A DNA stretch of 64,000 nucleotides, from assembly GCF_002750975.1 (NCBI RefSeq), contig NZ_PEJS01000002.1, positions 310,001 to 374,000 of the forward strand, in the 5' to 3' direction. Shown piece after piece: positions 33,915 through 42,444 of the stretch. The DNA comes from Stenotrophomonas indicatrix (lineage in GTDB: Bacteria; Pseudomonadota; Gammaproteobacteria; Xanthomonadales; Xanthomonadaceae). The notes beneath the pieces were generated by a model that had not been told where the DNA came from, searched no databases, and saw nothing but the letters and a program-made list of their open reading frames with translations. A program made the position numbers and the translations under genes. Positions within the stretch are counted from its first letter, which is position 1. Every line of letters starts with the position of its first letter.

Positions 33915-34283
33915 ATGTCTTCCGCTCCCTTCCACCGCTGTATTGCCCTGGCCACCTGCGTGGTCCTGGCGGCTGCCCCGCTGTCTTCGGCGCTGGCGCA
34001 GGACCCGCAGCGGGAACAGGGGCGCGCAGAAATGATGGAGCGTGGAGGCCGTGGCGCCAGCAACGAGCGCTCGCTGTCCGATGCCGTGCGCCGCGTGCAG
34101 CGCACCACCGGTGGCCACATCCTGGGCGCCGAGCGTGTGCCGTTCGATGGTCGTGACATCAACCGGGTCAAATACATGGACGACCGCGGTCGGGTCCGCT
34201 ACATGGACGACCCCGCCCCGGCACGTTCACAGCCGCGCACGCCGCGGTCGGATATGTCATCACTACGCGGCGATAACCCCTGA
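33915..34283 (+). CDS. Secreted PepSY-like protein upstream of phoPQ
   Basis: A 122-residue protein with a Sec signal peptide (ATCVVLAAAPLSSALA) and a short basic C-terminal module (DAVRRVQRTTGGHILGAERV to VRYMDD) resembling the PepSY-like fold often found beside envelope two-component systems. It is 72 bp upstream of phoP on the same strand, so it probably belongs to the same regulon or transcript and may modulate the sensor or the envelope response. The ATG at 33915 is almost at the predicted transcription start; a later start would cut the signal peptide. Confidence 0.75.
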   Translation: MSSAPFHRCIALATCVVLAAAPLSSALAQDPQREQGRAEMMERGGRGASNERSLSDAVRRVQRTTGGHILGAERVPFDGRDINRVKYMDDRGRVRYMDDPAPARSQPRTPRSDMSSLRGDNP

Positions 34284-34355
34284 ACAGGGATAGTTGTCGC
34301 TATCAACCCGTACCCACAGGCCTCCGGGCCGCACCCAGCACACTAGGGAGAGTTC

Positions 34356-35039
34356 ATGCGTATCCTTCTGGTCGAAGACGAAGCCCCGCTGCGTGAGACC
34401 CTGGCAGCCCGGCTCAAGCGCGAAGGTTTTGCCGTCGATGCAGCGCAGGACGGCGAAGAAGGCCTGTACATGGGCCGCGAAGTGCCGTTCGACGTCGGCA
34501 TCATCGACCTTGGCCTGCCCAAGATGTCGGGCATGGAGCTGATCAAGGCCCTGCGCGACGAAGGCAAGAAGTTCCCGGTGCTGATCCTGACCGCGCGTTC
34601 GAGCTGGCAGGACAAGGTCGAGGGCCTGAAGCAGGGCGCCGACGATTACCTGGTCAAGCCGTTCCATGTGGAAGAGCTGCTGGCCCGCGTCAACGCGCTG
34701 CTGCGCCGCGCCGCCGGCTGGAGCAAGCCGACCCTGGAATGCGGTCCGGTTGCCTTGGATCTGGCAGCGCAGACCGTCAGCGTGGCCGGCAGCAATGTCG
34801 ATCTCACCAGCTATGAGTACAAGGTGCTGGAGTACCTGATGATGCATGCCGGTGAACTGGTCTCCAAGGCCGACCTCACCGAGCACATCTACCAGCAGGA
34901 CTTCGATCGTGACTCGAACGTGCTGGAAGTGTTCATCGGCCGCCTGCGCAAGAAGCTGGACCCGGATGGCGAACTGAAGCCGATCGAGACCGTGCGCGGT
35001 CGTGGCTACCGCTTCGCGATTCCGCGCAACGAGGGCTGA
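34356..35039 (+). CDS. phoP: Two-component response regulator, PhoP/OmpR family
   Basis: A 227-residue DNA-binding response regulator. Receiver domain (1-115) with the acidic pair in LVEDE, phospho-acceptor Asp in VGIIDLGLPKMSG (about D51) and Lys in DDYLVKPFH (about K101), followed by an OmpR-type winged helix (about 128-222; LTSYEYKVLEYLMMH and RLRKKLDP, RGRGYRF). In Stenotrophomonas and Xanthomonas this pair is known as PhoPQ, linked to magnesium limitation, polymyxin tolerance and virulence. The gene symbol is by family resemblance and by the partner gene 22 bp downstream. AGGGAG precedes the ATG. Confidence 0.92.
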   Translation: MRILLVEDEAPLRETLAARLKREGFAVDAAQDGEEGLYMGREVPFDVGIIDLGLPKMSGMELIKALRDEGKKFPVLILTARSSWQDKVEGLKQGADDYLVKPFHVEELLARVNALLRRAAGWSKPTLECGPVALDLAAQTVSVAGSNVDLTSYEYKVLEYLMMHAGELVSKADLTEHIYQQDFDRDSNVLEVFIGRLRKKLDPDGELKPIETVRGRGYRFAIPRNEG

Positions 35040-35061
35040 GGCCTTCAACAGGCGATAAACG

Positions 35062-36486
35062 ATGTCCGGCCGTCTGTGGTTCTTCCGACGCTGGCGGCCG
35101 CGCTCTCTGCAGGCGCGCCAGATGTTCGCCGCGTCAGTGGGTCTGGTCGCGTTCCTGGCCCTGGCCGGTTACGCGCTTGATGCCGCCTTCGCCGATACGG
35201 CGAAGGCGAACCTGCGCGAGCGCCTGAAGAACTATGCCACCGCCTATGCGGCCGGTATCGACTTCACCCGCGACCGCTCGCTGTACATCCGCGAGCAGCC
35301 GCCGGATCCGCGTTTCGACGTGCCCGGCAGCGGTCTGTACCTGCAGGTCGTCATGCCCGACGGCAAGGGCAATTCGATGTCCGCCGAAGGCCCGATGCTG
35401 CCCACCGTCGGCGGCGGCCTGCTGGCTCCGCGCCAGGAAGTGTTCGAAGGCCCGCTGCCGATGATCCAGATCGACGGCAGCCAGGGCTCGGTGTATCGCT
35501 ATGGCTTGGGCCTGGTGTGGGATGCCGACGCCGACCCGGCCACCGAATTCCCGTACACCATCTACGTGATGGAAGACTCGCGCGCGCTGGGTGCGCAGCT
35601 GCGCGTGTTCCGCAGCCGGGTCTGGTTCTACCTGGGCGGCATCGGCCTGATCCTGCTGCTGCTGCAGACGGTCATCCTGCAGTGGAGCCTGCGCCCGTTG
35701 CGGCGGGTGATCACCGAACTGACCAAGGTCCAGCGCGGCGAGACCGAGCGCATGAGCGAACGCCACCCGCGCGAGCTGGAGCCGTTGACCGACAGCATCA
35801 ATGCCTTCATCGAGGGCGAGCGTGAGAACCTGGAACGCCAGCGCAATACCCTGGCCGACCTGGCGCACAGCCTGAAGACGCCGATTGCGGTGCTGCGTAC
35901 GCAGATGGACAGCGGCGCCGGCGATGGCGCCCTGCGCGAAGAGCTGGACGTGCAGCTGCAGCGCATGAACAACCTGGTGTCCTACCAGCTGGCACGCGCG
36001 GCCTCGTCGGGCCACAAGCTGTTCTCGGCACCGCTGCCGATCGAATCCAACGCCGAAGAGATCGTGCGTGGCCTGGAAAAGGTCTATGCGTCCAAGGGCG
36101 TGCTGTGCGAATTCGACATCGACCCGGCCGCGCGCTTCCACGGCGAACCGGGTGACCTGCAGGAACTGCTGGGCAACCTGCTGGAGAACGCGTTCAAGTG
36201 GGCCAAGCGCCGCGTGCTGCTGACCGCGCAGCCGTTGCCGGCGCCGAATGCGCGTCGCGCCGGTCTGCTGCTGGCGGTGGATGACGATGGCCCGGGTATT
36301 GCTCCGGAGGACATCGGCAAGGTGCTGCAGCGTGGCGTGCGCGGCGATGAGCGCGTACAGGGCCACGGCATCGGCCTGTCGATCGTGCAGGACCTGATCA
36401 AGGACTACCGCGGCGAGCTGCAGGTGTCCCGTTCCAGCGAACTGGGCGGCGCCCGTTTCGAAGTGCGGCTGCCGCCGGGGCCGTAA
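35062..36486 (+). CDS. phoQ: Sensor histidine kinase, PhoQ type
   Basis: A 474-residue inner-membrane sensor partnered with the preceding regulator. Transmembrane helices at about 20-40 and 190-212 flank a periplasmic domain of about 150 residues. A HAMP-like linker is followed by the phospho-accepting His in LADLAHSLKTPIAVLRTQM (about H276) and the ATPase domain with the N-box ELLGNLLENAFKWA, the G1 box DDDGPGI and the G2 box HGIGLSIVQD. The proline-glutamate-rich acidic patch of enteric PhoQ is not conspicuous, so the signal may differ. Confidence 0.92.
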   Translation: MSGRLWFFRRWRPRSLQARQMFAASVGLVAFLALAGYALDAAFADTAKANLRERLKNYATAYAAGIDFTRDRSLYIREQPPDPRFDVPGSGLYLQVVMPDGKGNSMSAEGPMLPTVGGGLLAPRQEVFEGPLPMIQIDGSQGSVYRYGLGLVWDADADPATEFPYTIYVMEDSRALGAQLRVFRSRVWFYLGGIGLILLLLQTVILQWSLRPLRRVITELTKVQRGETERMSERHPRELEPLTDSINAFIEGERENLERQRNTLADLAHSLKTPIAVLRTQMDSGAGDGALREELDVQLQRMNNLVSYQLARAASSGHKLFSAPLPIESNAEEIVRGLEKVYASKGVLCEFDIDPAARFHGEPGDLQELLGNLLENAFKWAKRRVLLTAQPLPAPNARRAGLLLAVDDDGPGIAPEDIGKVLQRGVRGDERVQGHGIGLSIVQDLIKDYRGELQVSRSSELGGARFEVRLPPGP

Positions 36487-36525
36487 CGATCCGTTGCAAC
36501 CCGATCCGGTCGACGTAGACCCTCG

Positions 36526-36550
36526 GGTAGCGCCGGGCCATGCCCGGCGG
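36526..36550 (+). repeat. SMAG palindrome
   Basis: GGTAG head with GCCGGGC/GCCCGGC stem, between convergent phoQ and mtfA. Confidence 0.8.
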
Positions 36551-36559
36551 ACGGATGAA

Positions 36560-37348
36560 TCACCCGACCATTGCCGGCGGCTCGCCGTAGAACCGCCGCA
36601 GATGCGCAGCCACCTCCGGCAACGCTTCGGCCAGCAGGTCCGGCGCAGAGAAGTGGTACTCGCTGGCCACCGCGAAGAACTCTTCCGGTGCCTCGGCCGC
36701 ATACGGATCGATCCGTGTTTCCACGCCGGCATCCACCTGCGCACAGAACGCGTCGTACGATTTCTGGAAGTCAGCAGCCCACTCGCGTTGCCACGCACGC
36801 GGCAACGGCGGCGTGCCGTCCATCGCACCGTCGAGCGCATCCAGCTTGTGCACCATTTCATGCACGGCCACGCAGTAACCCTCATGCGGTGCTGCCAGGT
36901 CGGCCTGCACATCGGCCCACGAAAGAATCAACGGACCGCTGTCCCACGACTCGCCAATCAGCTCGTCATCCCACTCGTGCAGTACGCCGGCAGCGTCCAT
37001 ATGGCTGCGATGCACGCGGAACGCATCGGGGTAGACGATCAGCTGCGACCAGCCTTCCAGCCCCACCTCGCCGAACTCCAGCAGCGGCAGGCAGCACAGT
37101 GCGGCCAGCAGCACGCCATCGGCCGGCTGCAGCTGCAGGTCACCGATCGGGGAAATGGTCTTCTCATGCAGGAAGCGCGTGGCCAGCGCGCGCAGGCGTG
37201 CATGCCGTTCGTCGTCCAGGCCGCGCAACCACGCTGCGCGGTGGCAGGCATCGTTCCAGTGTGCGTCTTCGATCGGTCGCGGCGCGGGCCGCAACCACTG
37301 CAGCAACGACTTGATCAGCGGAACATACCCGGCAGGTAGCTGTGCCAC
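36560..37348 (-). CDS. mtfA: Zinc-dependent peptidase of the MtfA family
   Basis: Cytoplasmic metallopeptidase (M90 family). In E. coli MtfA interacts with the repressor Mlc and tunes glucose PTS expression. The product (up to 262 residues) shows the zinc motif AVHEMVHKLD (HExxH) and a downstream Glu in PEEFFAVASEYHF, the expected third ligand region. The start is uncertain: GTG 37348 gives VAQLPAGYVPLIKS and overlaps the upstream gene by 34 bases, while a TTG about 40 bp further in would remove the overlap. Same strand as the small secreted protein gene, so probably co-transcribed. Confidence 0.88.
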   Translation of the reverse strand: MAQLPAGYVPLIKSLLQWLRPAPRPIEDAHWNDACHRAAWLRGLDDERHARLRALATRFLHEKTISPIGDLQLQPADGVLLAALCCLPLLEFGEVGLEGWSQLIVYPDAFRVHRSHMDAAGVLHEWDDELIGESWDSGPLILSWADVQADLAAPHEGYCVAVHEMVHKLDALDGAMDGTPPLPRAWQREWAADFQKSYDAFCAQVDAGVETRIDPYAAEAPEEFFAVASEYHFSAPDLLAEALPEVAAHLRRFYGEPPAMVG

Positions 37349-37599
37349 TTCGGCGCACGGATGCGCTGCAGTACATCGTCGTCACCGCCACCGCCGCTGC
37401 TGGTCGCGGCGGCCGGACGTACCGGTGCCGGCTTGGCGGCCGTCGCTGTCGGCGCGTTGGTCAGCGTGCGCTGCGAGGCTGCATCGCTGGCCGAGTAGAC
37501 GCAGGCGCCACGGCTGTCATCAAGCGCTGCTGTGGCAGATGCCGCGAAGGGCATCGTCAGCAGGATCAGGCAATGGGCATAACGGCGCATTGACGACAT
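37315..37599 (-). CDS. Small secreted protein, 94 residues
   Basis: Signal peptide (HCLILLTMPFAASATA) followed by a short mature chain with a Gly/Asp cluster (SGGGGDDDVLQRIRAPKWHSYLPG). One mature cysteine in SRGACVYSAS. Not recognised. Its 3' end overlaps the probable start of mtfA, suggesting translational coupling. Coding character and signal peptide support a real gene; function unknown. Confidence 0.6.
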   Translation of the reverse strand: MSSMRRYAHCLILLTMPFAASATAALDDSRGACVYSASDAASQRTLTNAPTATAAKPAPVRPAAATSSGGGGDDDVLQRIRAPKWHSYLPGMFR

Positions 37600-37733
37600 C
37601 CACGTTAAGGGAAGGTGAGTTCCCGATTCTAGCCCGAACCCGGCGCCAGATTGGAAGCCCGCCGGAACCGGGGCCGGCGGGCGCCGCTGGCGGGTTTCCC
37701 GCATAATTCCGTCCTGACCTTGTGGAAGCTGCC

Positions 37734-38699
37734 GTGGACGATCGCCAATTGCTGGCCAAACTCGCTGCCGGTCGCCTGTCCGGCGACGCCCTGGCCCGTG
37801 AGCTGGGCCAGACCCGGGCCGCCATTTGGAAGCGAATTCAAGGGCTTAGAGCCGCTGGCGTCGAGGTTGAAGGTCGCGCAGGCGAGGGCTACGGGCTGAC
37901 CCGGCCGGTCGACCTGCTGGACGCCGGGGCCATCCGCGCCGGCCTGCCCAAGGAGGCCGCAGCATTGCTGCACGACCTGCAGGTGGCCTGGACGGTGGAC
38001 TCCACCAACGCCGAATTGCTGCGCTGCAGCGCGCCCCAGCGCGGTGTCAGCGTCCTGTTGGCCGAGCGCCAGACTGGCGGCCGTGGCCGTCGCGGGCGCA
38101 CCTGGGCGTCGCCGCTGGCCGCGCATGTGTATCTGTCGGTGCTGCGCCTGTTCGAGGGTGGCCTGGGCCGTTTGGCCGGGCTGAGTTTGGTCGCCGGCGT
38201 CGCCGTGGCCGAAGCCCTGCACGATCTGGGCTACACGCAGGCGCAGCTGAAGTGGCCGAACGACGTGCTGGTCGATGGCCGCAAGCTGGTGGGCCTGCTG
38301 GCCGAGGGTGGTGGCGAATACGCCGGCCCGGCGCGTGCAGTGATCGGCATCGGCATCAACGTGCACATGCCGCCGGCCTTCGCCGAACAGATCACCCAGC
38401 CGTGGGTGGACCTGGACACACTGGCCGGCGCTTCGGTGGATCGCAACACGGTGGTGGCGGCGGTGCTGGCACGCCTGCTGCCGGCGCTGGAGGAATTCGA
38501 CCGGGAAGGGCTGGCGCCGTTCCTGCCGCGTTACGCAGCGTTCGACATGCTGGCCGGGCGCGAAGTGCGCGTGCAGCTGGATGGCGAATGGCAGCACGGT
38601 ACCGCGCTCGGCTTGGCTGACGATGGCGCGCTGCGCGTGCGCATCGATGGCCGCGAGCGCCTGCTGCATGCCGGCGAAGTCAGTGTGAGAAAAGCATGA
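37734..38699 (+). CDS. birA: Biotin operon repressor / biotin-protein ligase
   Basis: Activates biotin to biotinyl-AMP and attaches it to the acetyl-CoA carboxylase carrier protein; the N-terminal winged helix (about 1-60; SGDALARELGQTRAAIWKRI) can repress biotin synthesis genes. The 321-residue product has the nucleotide/biotin loop GGRGRRGRTWASP, KWPNDVLVDGRKL and GIGINVH in the ligase domain and a C-terminal SH3-like domain, the same size as E. coli BirA. GTG 37734 is chosen; CATAAT at 37702-37707 is a possible -10. Its stop overlaps coaX by 4 bases. Confidence 0.93.
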   Translation: MDDRQLLAKLAAGRLSGDALARELGQTRAAIWKRIQGLRAAGVEVEGRAGEGYGLTRPVDLLDAGAIRAGLPKEAAALLHDLQVAWTVDSTNAELLRCSAPQRGVSVLLAERQTGGRGRRGRTWASPLAAHVYLSVLRLFEGGLGRLAGLSLVAGVAVAEALHDLGYTQAQLKWPNDVLVDGRKLVGLLAEGGGEYAGPARAVIGIGINVHMPPAFAEQITQPWVDLDTLAGASVDRNTVVAAVLARLLPALEEFDREGLAPFLPRYAAFDMLAGREVRVQLDGEWQHGTALGLADDGALRVRIDGRERLLHAGEVSVRKA

Positions 38700-39427
38700 G
38701 CGACTGGTTGTTCGATCTGGGCAATTCGCGCTTCAAGTTCGCGCCGTTGCAGGGTGATCGTGCCGGTGATGTGCAGGCCTGGGCGCATGGCGCCGAAGGC
38801 ATGGCCGGGCAACCGCCGCACAGCCTGCCCAGTGGCGGCACCGCGTTTGTGGCCAGCGTCGCCGCGCCATCGCTGACCAGCGCGATGCTGGATCAGCTGC
38901 AGCGCCGCTTCGAGCACGTGCATGTGGTGCGCACCAGCGCCCAGTGTGCGGGTGTACGCATTGCCTACGCCAAGCCGGAAAAATTCGGTGTCGACCGCTT
39001 CCTGGCGCTGCTGGCTGCCGCCAAGGCACAGCGGCCGGTGCTGGTGGTCGGTGTCGGCACCGCGTTGACCATCGACCTGCTGGATGCCAACGGCCAGCAT
39101 CACGGTGGACGCATTTCCGCCTCGCCGACCACCATGCGCGAGGCGCTGCACGCGCGCGCGGTGCAGCTGCCGGCCAGCGGCGGTGACTACAGCGAATTCG
39201 CCAACGACACCGCCGATGCGCTGGCCTCCGGCTGCGATGGTGCAGCCGTGGCGCTGGTTGAACGCAGCGCCCGCCAGGCACAGGCGCTGTTGGGCGTCAT
39301 GCCGTCGCTGCTGGTGCATGGTGGTGGCGCACCCGCGCTGATGCCGCTGCTGGACGGCGCCGACTATCACCCCTCGCTGGTGCTGGATGGCCTCGCCCGC
39401 TGGGCGGTGCACCAGCCCGCAGGCTAG
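38696..39427 (+). CDS. coaX: Type III pantothenate kinase
   Basis: Phosphorylates pantothenate in the first step of coenzyme A synthesis; type III enzymes are not feedback-inhibited by CoA. The 243-residue ASKHA-fold protein has the phosphate-binding FDLGNSRFK at the start, GVGTALTIDLL and a glycine-rich LVHGGGAPALM near the end. Stop/start overlap (ATGA) with birA, a common birA-coaX arrangement, and 9 bp to the SPOR gene, so a three-gene operon. Confidence 0.93.
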   Translation: MSDWLFDLGNSRFKFAPLQGDRAGDVQAWAHGAEGMAGQPPHSLPSGGTAFVASVAAPSLTSAMLDQLQRRFEHVHVVRTSAQCAGVRIAYAKPEKFGVDRFLALLAAAKAQRPVLVVGVGTALTIDLLDANGQHHGGRISASPTTMREALHARAVQLPASGGDYSEFANDTADALASGCDGAAVALVERSARQAQALLGVMPSLLVHGGGAPALMPLLDGADYHPSLVLDGLARWAVHQPAG

Positions 39428-39436
39428 TATCGGCGC

Positions 39437-40270
39437 ATGCTGACCCGTGCCCTGATCGTCGTGCTGGCGATCCTCAATCTTGGTGTTGCCACCTGGTGGC
39501 TGTTGCGCGATGAACCCGCGCGTGCGCCGTTGCCACCGCCCCCGACCGGCGTGGCCGAGCTGCGCTGGTTGCCCGGTGGCACCGATGCGGCGGTGGCCGC
39601 GCAGGCCTCGGCAGCGGCACCCACTGAAGCACTGGTGGAGCGTGAGGCGGCGCCGGCTACCGCAGTGGCCGCTGCACCCGCACCGGCAGCGGCGACACCT
39701 GCAGCACCCGGCAAGCCCGCCGAACCAGTGAAGGCGCCTGAGCCGATGGCCGCCGTCGCCAAGCCAGCGCCCGAACCGGTGACCGAGAAACCCGCAGCCC
39801 CTGCCGTACCGCCGCGCTGCCTGGCGCTGGGCCCGTTCGCCGACCGCGCCGCTGCCAGCGCTGCGCAGAGTCGTGCGGGCAACCTGTTGAGCCAGGTGCG
39901 CCTGCGCGAGCAGCCCGCCGCCAGCGGCAGTGCCCGTTACCGCGTGCTGCTGCCCGCCGCCGCCAGCCGCGATGACGCGCAGGCCACGGTCAAGCGCATC
40001 GTCGCCGCCGGGTTGAGCGACTACTACATCATCAGCCAGGGCGACGAGACCAACGCCATTGCGCTGGGCCAGTACCGCAACCGCGAGGGCGCCGAACGGC
40101 GCATGGCTGCAGTGCAGGCCGCCGGCTTCCAGCCACGCCTGGTCGCCAGTGGTGATGCCGGCCAATGGTGGCTGGAAGGGCAGCTGGCCACCGGCAGCGA
40201 ACCGGCCCAGGCACAGCAGCGCAGTGGCGCCGCGCAGCAACGGTCGCTGGAATGCACGCGACTGCGCTAG
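39437..40270 (+). CDS. Membrane-anchored SPOR-domain protein
   Basis: A 277-residue protein with one N-terminal membrane helix (IVVLAILNLGVATWWLL), a long Ala/Pro linker (about 35-125) and a C-terminal SPOR-like domain (about 128-235; CLALGPFADRAAASAAQ, then ALGQYRNREGAERRMAAVQ). SPOR domains bind denuded glycan strands at the division site, so the protein is probably a periplasm-facing envelope or septum factor. It follows coaX by 9 bp. The tail beyond 245 is Gln-rich and unstructured. Confidence 0.85.
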   Translation: MLTRALIVVLAILNLGVATWWLLRDEPARAPLPPPPTGVAELRWLPGGTDAAVAAQASAAAPTEALVEREAAPATAVAAAPAPAAATPAAPGKPAEPVKAPEPMAAVAKPAPEPVTEKPAAPAVPPRCLALGPFADRAAASAAQSRAGNLLSQVRLREQPAASGSARYRVLLPAAASRDDAQATVKRIVAAGLSDYYIISQGDETNAIALGQYRNREGAERRMAAVQAAGFQPRLVASGDAGQWWLEGQLATGSEPAQAQQRSGAAQQRSLECTRLR

Positions 40271-40311
40271 AATTCCCCCACCACGGCGCTGCCGTCGGCG
40301 TTTCACCCCGT

Positions 40312-40387
40312 GCCGCTTTAGCTCAGTTGGTAGAGCAACTGTCTTGTAAACAGTAGGTCATCCGTTCGATTCGGATAAGCGGCACCA
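40312..40387 (+). tRNA. tRNA-Thr (anticodon TGT)
   Basis: 76-base cloverleaf: acceptor stem GCCGCTT/AAGCGGC, D-arm GCTCAGTTGGTAGAGC, anticodon stem ACTGT/ACAGT with loop CTTGTAA (TGT at the centre), T-loop GTTCGATTC, and an encoded CCA end. No integrase or att-like repeat lies next to it. Confidence 0.97.
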
Positions 40388-40444
40388 TCTCCCGACAATC
40401 TCCATTGCCCCTTTTGTTGCATGGGTCGGCTAGTGTCTGTGTGC

Positions 40445-40849
40445 CTACGCCGCATGCAGCTGCAGCTCCACATACTCCGCCAATCCCCGGCACGCCAGCA
40501 GCAGCCCTTCGCGCGTTCCGTCGCCGATCTGCTGCTCGTCGCCTCCATCGACCCGCACTCGCTCGGCGGCGTGGAATATTTCCAGCAAGGTGGTCAGCCC
40601 GGCAGCGGCGCGGTCGGCGCGTGCCATGGCCATGCGCTGGCCGGGTGCCAGCGTTGGCCCGCGCCACGGCTGACCGTCGGCACCATCGCCGTTGCGGATG
40701 CGCTGCAGGCAGCCTTGCAACGTGATCGGGTCCGGGACATCGACGGCGGCGGCGAACGCGGCTTCCAACGGCTGCGCAAGCTCTGGGGGCAGGCGTTCGG
40801 CGGCGTCGCCCAGCGTGGCGGTCAGATAGGGATAGTCAGGGGCGGACAT
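40445..40849 (-). CDS. Hypothetical protein, 134 residues
   Basis: A helical, acidic cytoplasmic protein without a signal peptide (start MSAPDYPYLTATLGDAAERL; C-terminal half GLLLACRGLAEYVELQLHAA). Not recognised, but the C-terminal hydrophobic/amphipathic helices resemble small bacterial DUF proteins of this size. It is convergent with tRNA-Thr. The ATG at 40849 begins a segment with clear coding bias; a longer version extending to 41092 is unlikely because that part is compositionally different. Confidence 0.6.
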   Translation of the reverse strand: MSAPDYPYLTATLGDAAERLPPELAQPLEAAFAAAVDVPDPITLQGCLQRIRNGDGADGQPWRGPTLAPGQRMAMARADRAAAGLTTLLEIFHAAERVRVDGGDEQQIGDGTREGLLLACRGLAEYVELQLHAA

Positions 40850-41347
40850 GTGGTCATCCTCGGGTGCAACAGAGGCGCCACCGCAGGGGGTGGCGGGCGA
40901 TGCGTGGCTTCCAAGACCGGGAATCGATGAGCCGGCGGGCGCAAGGCCCCCACGCACCGCCCGCCATAAGGCAGCAGACGGAGTGTCAGCCGGCGCCACC
41001 CGCAAGAGGCGACGCCGGCTGACAAGCGTAAACAGCTTCGATTGCACGGGCTTGGAAGTCCCGGCCACTGGTTTTCGGTGGCAGTTCATCATGCGCAGGC
41101 AGAATCACGGGCTGCCAGTCGATTGTTCCGATGGCATCGCGCTGTTTGAAAGGAAAAATGAATTATCGCAATTGGCTTGTCGTGGCCAATCCCAAGGCAA
41201 AAACGACATCCTGCGCGGCGTGCTGTTGGATCATGAAACAGGCAGAAGCGCTGCAATCGCACGGCGCAAAGCCGGCGCAACGTGTCAAGCCAGCTTAACC
41301 ACGTCACCAAGCAATCCACTCAACCATCATACGCACCCGCGCGGCGA
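40850..41347. other. Gene-poor gap with a leader hairpin
   Basis: 498 bp. It holds a strong 11-bp hairpin at 40985-41023 (GTCAGCCGGCG/CGCCGGCTGAC), a possible small gene at 41158-41298, and a drop in GC from about 41090 to 41330. Nothing else is supportable. Confidence 0.45.
41158..41298 (+). CDS. Possible small protein, 46 residues
   Basis: An ATG with AAAGGA 5 bases upstream opens a 46-codon frame (start MNYRNWLVVANPK, end GAKPAQRVKPA) with three cysteines, two of them adjacent (SCAACC). The AT-richer setting and good ribosome site favour a real product, but there is no family support. Confidence 0.3.
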   Translation: MNYRNWLVVANPKAKTTSCAACCWIMKQAEALQSHGAKPAQRVKPA

Positions 41348-42283
41348 TCAACGCGTCCCCGGATCACCCGGCACCAGGTGTCGCCACGGAAACACATCCT
41401 TGGCGAAATGGCTGACATAGCCCCCCGTCGCGGCCTGGATGACCATGAACGACAACCGTGGGCGCATGGCCTGCAGCGTCTGCAGCTGCGCCACATCCAA
41501 CGCGCTGTTTCGCAACCGGAAGGTATGCAGCGCATCGAAGGCATCGCTGGCGAACAAGCGCTCATAGGCCGCGAAAGGCGTGACCGCATCGGTCTCACGG
41601 GCATCAGCCCAGACGAATTGCAGCTCCGTCGATTCGCAAAAATCCAGCAGGCCCAAGGCAGGCAGGTTGCGTGATGCGGCGAGGTTGTCGATGAAGCGCT
41701 GGGTGTCAGAGCCACCGCCGATGCGCAGGCTGTGCAGGTGTGGCAGCGGAACCTCGAAGAACGCGGCGTCCGGTGCATTCGGCACGACCAGTTCGCTCAG
41801 ATACGGGGCCTTGGAAACGAAGCAGGCGATCTCGCCGTCTTCTTCCATGATGGTGCCCGCGCGCTGCACCAGCGACATGTTGTGGTCGGCCGGTTCGGTA
41901 GGGCTGATCGACAACGAGCGCAGGCGCGGGAAACGCACATCGCTGTCCAGCAGCGCGGTGAACTCCCACTCGCGCGTGCCATTGGCCCCTTCGTCCGGGC
42001 CGGTGAACGACAGCGACATGATCGCATCGGCCACGCCCTGGTCGGACAGGCAGGCCAGCGTCCATGCGAATGGCTCTTCCCATGGGTTGCCGAAGAACTC
42101 CACGTGCAGGCCGCCGTACAACGGCGCCACGGTCACCCGTTCCTGCAGCGCTGCCCACAGCGGGCCGGCCGGGTCCTGGATATCCAGTTCATGCTCGGCG
42201 GCACTGTCCAGATTGAAGGCATGGATGCGTTGCTGCAGCGCCAGCAGCTGCTGCTGCGCGTGGTCGAAGGGAGGAGCTGTCAT
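41348..42283 (-). CDS. Leucine-rich-repeat-like protein of unknown function
   Basis: A 311-residue cytoplasmic protein. The middle and C-terminal parts read as irregular leucine-rich repeats (FPRLRSLSISPTEP, PYLSELVVPNAPD, LPHLHSLRIGGG, FDALHTFRLRNSALDV), similar in style to the LRR proteins found next to WGR-type proteins in enterics. No signal peptide. The ATG at 42283 has no strong ribosome site but is the first in a well-biased frame. Probable protein-interaction role; nothing in the context specifies it. Confidence 0.65.
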   Translation of the reverse strand: MTAPPFDHAQQQLLALQQRIHAFNLDSAAEHELDIQDPAGPLWAALQERVTVAPLYGGLHVEFFGNPWEEPFAWTLACLSDQGVADAIMSLSFTGPDEGANGTREWEFTALLDSDVRFPRLRSLSISPTEPADHNMSLVQRAGTIMEEDGEIACFVSKAPYLSELVVPNAPDAAFFEVPLPHLHSLRIGGGSDTQRFIDNLAASRNLPALGLLDFCESTELQFVWADARETDAVTPFAAYERLFASDAFDALHTFRLRNSALDVAQLQTLQAMRPRLSFMVIQAATGGYVSHFAKDVFPWRHLVPGDPGTR

Positions 42284-42444
42284 GTGTGCATACCGGACGT
42301 CCGTGTGATCCGCCCGATGATAGCGCTGGCCTGATGGCGGTGGTCTGCAGCCCGTGATCGGTTGCTTGATATTCCTCACGGTCGAGCAACTCCGGCAGCC
42401 CCCATACTGGCGCCCTCCGCTCACTCCTCACAAGGAAGCCGACC

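Noticed and set aside
40312..40387. tRNA-Thr as an integration site for a genomic island
   Set aside because: No integrase and no direct repeat of the tRNA 3' end was seen on either side; neighbouring genes look like chromosome backbone.
41089..41319. A 76-codon minus-strand frame in the gap
   Set aside because: Arg/Cys-rich with no ribosome site; the plus-strand 46-codon frame in the same place has better support, and neither is certain.
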